Source: a virus
Direction: 5' to 3' (one strand)
DNA: 22,057 bases
Virus record (IMG/VR): IMGVR_UViG_3300006030_000124
Location: 1-22,057 of that record
Shown: positions 20,665 to 22,057 of the stretch, one piece after another
How the letters are laid out: every line of letters begins with the position of its first letter
How positions within the stretch are numbered: position 1 is the first letter of the stretch
Notes under the pieces: model-generated
What the model saw: only the letters and a program-made list of their open reading frames with translations
Databases searched by the model: none
Told to the model about the DNA's origin: nothing
Made by a program: the position numbers and the translations under genes

Positions 20665-20928
20665 ATGGCTGATCAGCACAGCAGTTTTGTGGAAGGACTT
20701 ACCAGCCCTGCGGATAACGCCACGGCAGTCACACCCAGTGATTCAACGGACCTGGCCTACAACAGCCGGGCCATTTATGTGGGTGGCGCCGGCAATCTGG
20801 TTGTGACGATGGCCGGCGGTGGCGATGTTACTTTCACGGCAGTACCGGCTGGCAGCATTCTGCCTATTCGAGTAAGCCGCGTAAAAGCCACCAGCACCAC
20901 GGCCACATCCATCGTCAACCTGTACTAA
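20665..20928 (+). CDS. Spike base protein-like (RCAP_Rcc01079-type) small virion protein
   Basis: The 87-residue protein follows the pattern of the spike base family known from gene-transfer-agent-like and other phages: 'AVTPSDSTDLAYNSRAIYVGGAGNLVVTMA', then 'VTFTAVPAGSILPIRVSRVKAT' and 'TATSIVNLY'. These proteins form the base of a capsid or tail spike. It is directly followed by a receptor-binding-like protein, consistent with a spike/fibre unit. The assignment rests on recall of the family motif. Confidence 0.7.
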   Translation: MADQHSSFVEGLTSPADNATAVTPSDSTDLAYNSRAIYVGGAGNLVVTMAGGGDVTFTAVPAGSILPIRVSRVKATSTTATSIVNLY

Positions 20929-20941
20929 CCATGGGTGGCCA

Positions 20942-22057
20942 ATGCGAGATCTGCTGTCGATTGGCACCAGCCGGGGGTGTGAGATGATTGGTACGGGTTT
21001 GGGTCTAGGTTTGGCTGGTTACAGGATTAATCCGGCAGGTGTTTTGCCGGTTCTGGATATTAACTTTCGCGACTTCAAGACTTTTTCCAGCGCCATTGGA
21101 CCGACCGCCAGTTTTTCCCGTGCATCATCTGGCACCTACTTTGATGAAACGGGTGTACTCCGCACGGCATCCACAAATGTTGGCCGGATTAACCATGTTT
21201 ACAACGGCAGTACCTGGGTGTGCAAAGGCGGGTTGATTGAGGAACAGAGGACAAATCTTGCAAATTACAGCGAAGATTTCACGGTATCAACAGCCGGAAA
21301 TTGGAACGATAATTCCAACTTGACCATTACTGCCAACCAGGGAACGGCACCAGATAACTCGGCAACAGCCGATTTAGTGAGGCCTACAGCATCTGGATAC
21401 AACGCCCTTGGGACATCTGGAAAAGCCGTCTCATTGCCTAACAGTGGGACGGTTTCAATTTACGCAAAAGCTTCAGGAAAAAATTGGCTCAAGATGTGGG
21501 ACGCAAATGGCTTTTACCCATCATGGTTTAATCTTGCTACCGGCACATTGGGAACTGTTTCTTCCGGTTTTACAGCTTTAATCCAAAATGTAGGTAATGG
21601 GTGGTATCGCTGCTCGGTTTCAAGGACTTTGGTTGGTGGCAATGCCTATTTGTATTTTGGCGTTTCTGATGCTGATAACTCTACATCAGCTTCAGCTTCA
21701 GGGACGGACGGAATACTAGTTTGGGGAGCGCAGTTGGAAACTGGTTCATTTCCCACTAGCTACATCCCCACCACCTCCGCATCAGCCACACGAAGCGCCG
21801 ATGTGATGCAAATTACCGGCAGCAATTTTAGCGGCTTCTACAACGCAAGCGAAGGAAGCGTTTGTTTTGAAGGTGATTCAAACGGTTCAACTACTGCATC
21901 TGACACTTACTTTCTAATTTGCTCCGATGGCTCGACGTTTAATAATGCAGCGCCTTTTATTTTTTCAAGCGGTTCATCAAACAGCTTGCGCCACAGATTG
22001 AGAGCCGGTGGTTCTGACATTTTCAACATCACAACATCGGAGCAGTTGGCAAGAAAT
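20942..22057 (+). CDS. Putative tail/spike fibre, receptor-binding protein (3' end cut by window)
   Basis: The frame is open from the ATG at 20942 to the last base, at least 372 codons; an ATG at 20984 after GGGGGTGTGAG is an alternative start. The N-terminal half has motifs common in phage adsorption proteins: 'PTASFSRASSGTYFDETGVLRTA' (in part), 'GLIEEQRTNLANYSEDF', 'NGWYRCSVS', and 'WGAQLETGSFPTSYIPTT.SA.ATRSAD'. These belong to carbohydrate-binding/LamG-like jelly-roll modules of tail fibres. A second beta module begins near residue 300. The DNA is clearly less GC-rich than the rest of the window, as often seen for exchanged host-recognition modules. Its C-terminus, which would show any tip or enzymatic domain, lies outside the window. 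Confidence 0.75.
   Translation, partial: MRDLLSIGTSRGCEMIGTGLGLGLAGYRINPAGVLPVLDINFRDFKTFSSAIGPTASFSRASSGTYFDETGVLRTASTNVGRINHVYNGSTWVCKGGLIEEQRTNLANYSEDFTVSTAGNWNDNSNLTITANQGTAPDNSATADLVRPTASGYNALGTSGKAVSLPNSGTVSIYAKASGKNWLKMWDANGFYPSWFNLATGTLGTVSSGFTALIQNVGNGWYRCSVSRTLVGGNAYLYFGVSDADNSTSASASGTDGILVWGAQLETGSFPTSYIPTTSASATRSADVMQITGSNFSGFYNASEGSVCFEGDSNGSTTASDTYFLICSDGSTFNNAAPFIFSSGSSNSLRHRLRAGGSDIFNITTSEQLARN

Overview
The window is a GC-rich, tightly packed stretch of a temperate, long-tailed bacteriophage genome. Every supported gene lies on the + strand. There is no ribosomal RNA, tRNA, CRISPR array or clear host gene. Stop/start overlaps such as ATGA, GTGA and TAATG are frequent, and so are GGAGG-type ribosome binding sites. 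TAA, TAG and TGA all end genes, so the code is standard. Several proteins (papain-like peptidase, Pro-rich secreted protein, Cys-rich tail proteins) resemble what I know from phages and prophages of Planctomycetota. That host assignment is an inference and not proven by anything in the sequence.

Layout. (1) 13-5198, tail module: G/GT tail assembly chaperones joined by a canonical -1 frameshift site, tape measure protein, then distal tail and tail-tip candidates, two of them cysteine-rich. (2) 5268-7542, a likely lysis or virion-release/entry block: a one-pass membrane protein, a Pro-rich secreted protein, a papain-like cysteine peptidase and a second small hydrophobic protein, ended by a strong terminator at 7651-7680. 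(3) 7685-9400, recombination module: repeats arranged like integrase arm sites around an AT-rich core (putative attP), a tyrosine recombinase, and an excisionase-like HTH protein. (4) 9609-11757, small early genes, including a 56-residue CsrA homologue, small zinc-binding proteins and a DUF3820/J-domain-like fusion. (5) 11754-15198, recombination and replication: Sak4-like ATPase, DUF669 SSB-like protein, and a prim-pol/helicase-like protein. (6) 15195-15343, an AT-rich inverted iteron array that is a good origin candidate. (7) 15344-16496, two tandem sigma-70-like paralogues. (8) 16498-19932, a PAPS-reductase-like gene broken by one ochre stop, DUF551- and DUF3310-like proteins, a DnaN sliding clamp, a RusA resolvase and an unknown protein. 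(9) 19962-22057, an HNH nuclease, then virion-surface genes: a spike-base-like protein and a lower-GC receptor-binding/fibre protein cut by the window end.

How it fits together. Sak4, the SSB-like protein, prim-pol/helicase, clamp, RusA and the inverted iterons form a replication-recombination set, although no replicative polymerase is visible here. Two sigma factors plus CsrA suggest that the phage controls host gene expression at both transcription and mRNA level. Because the putative attP is intact and phage genes flank it on both sides, the sequence probably represents a circular, excised or permuted phage genome and not a prophage integrated at this site.
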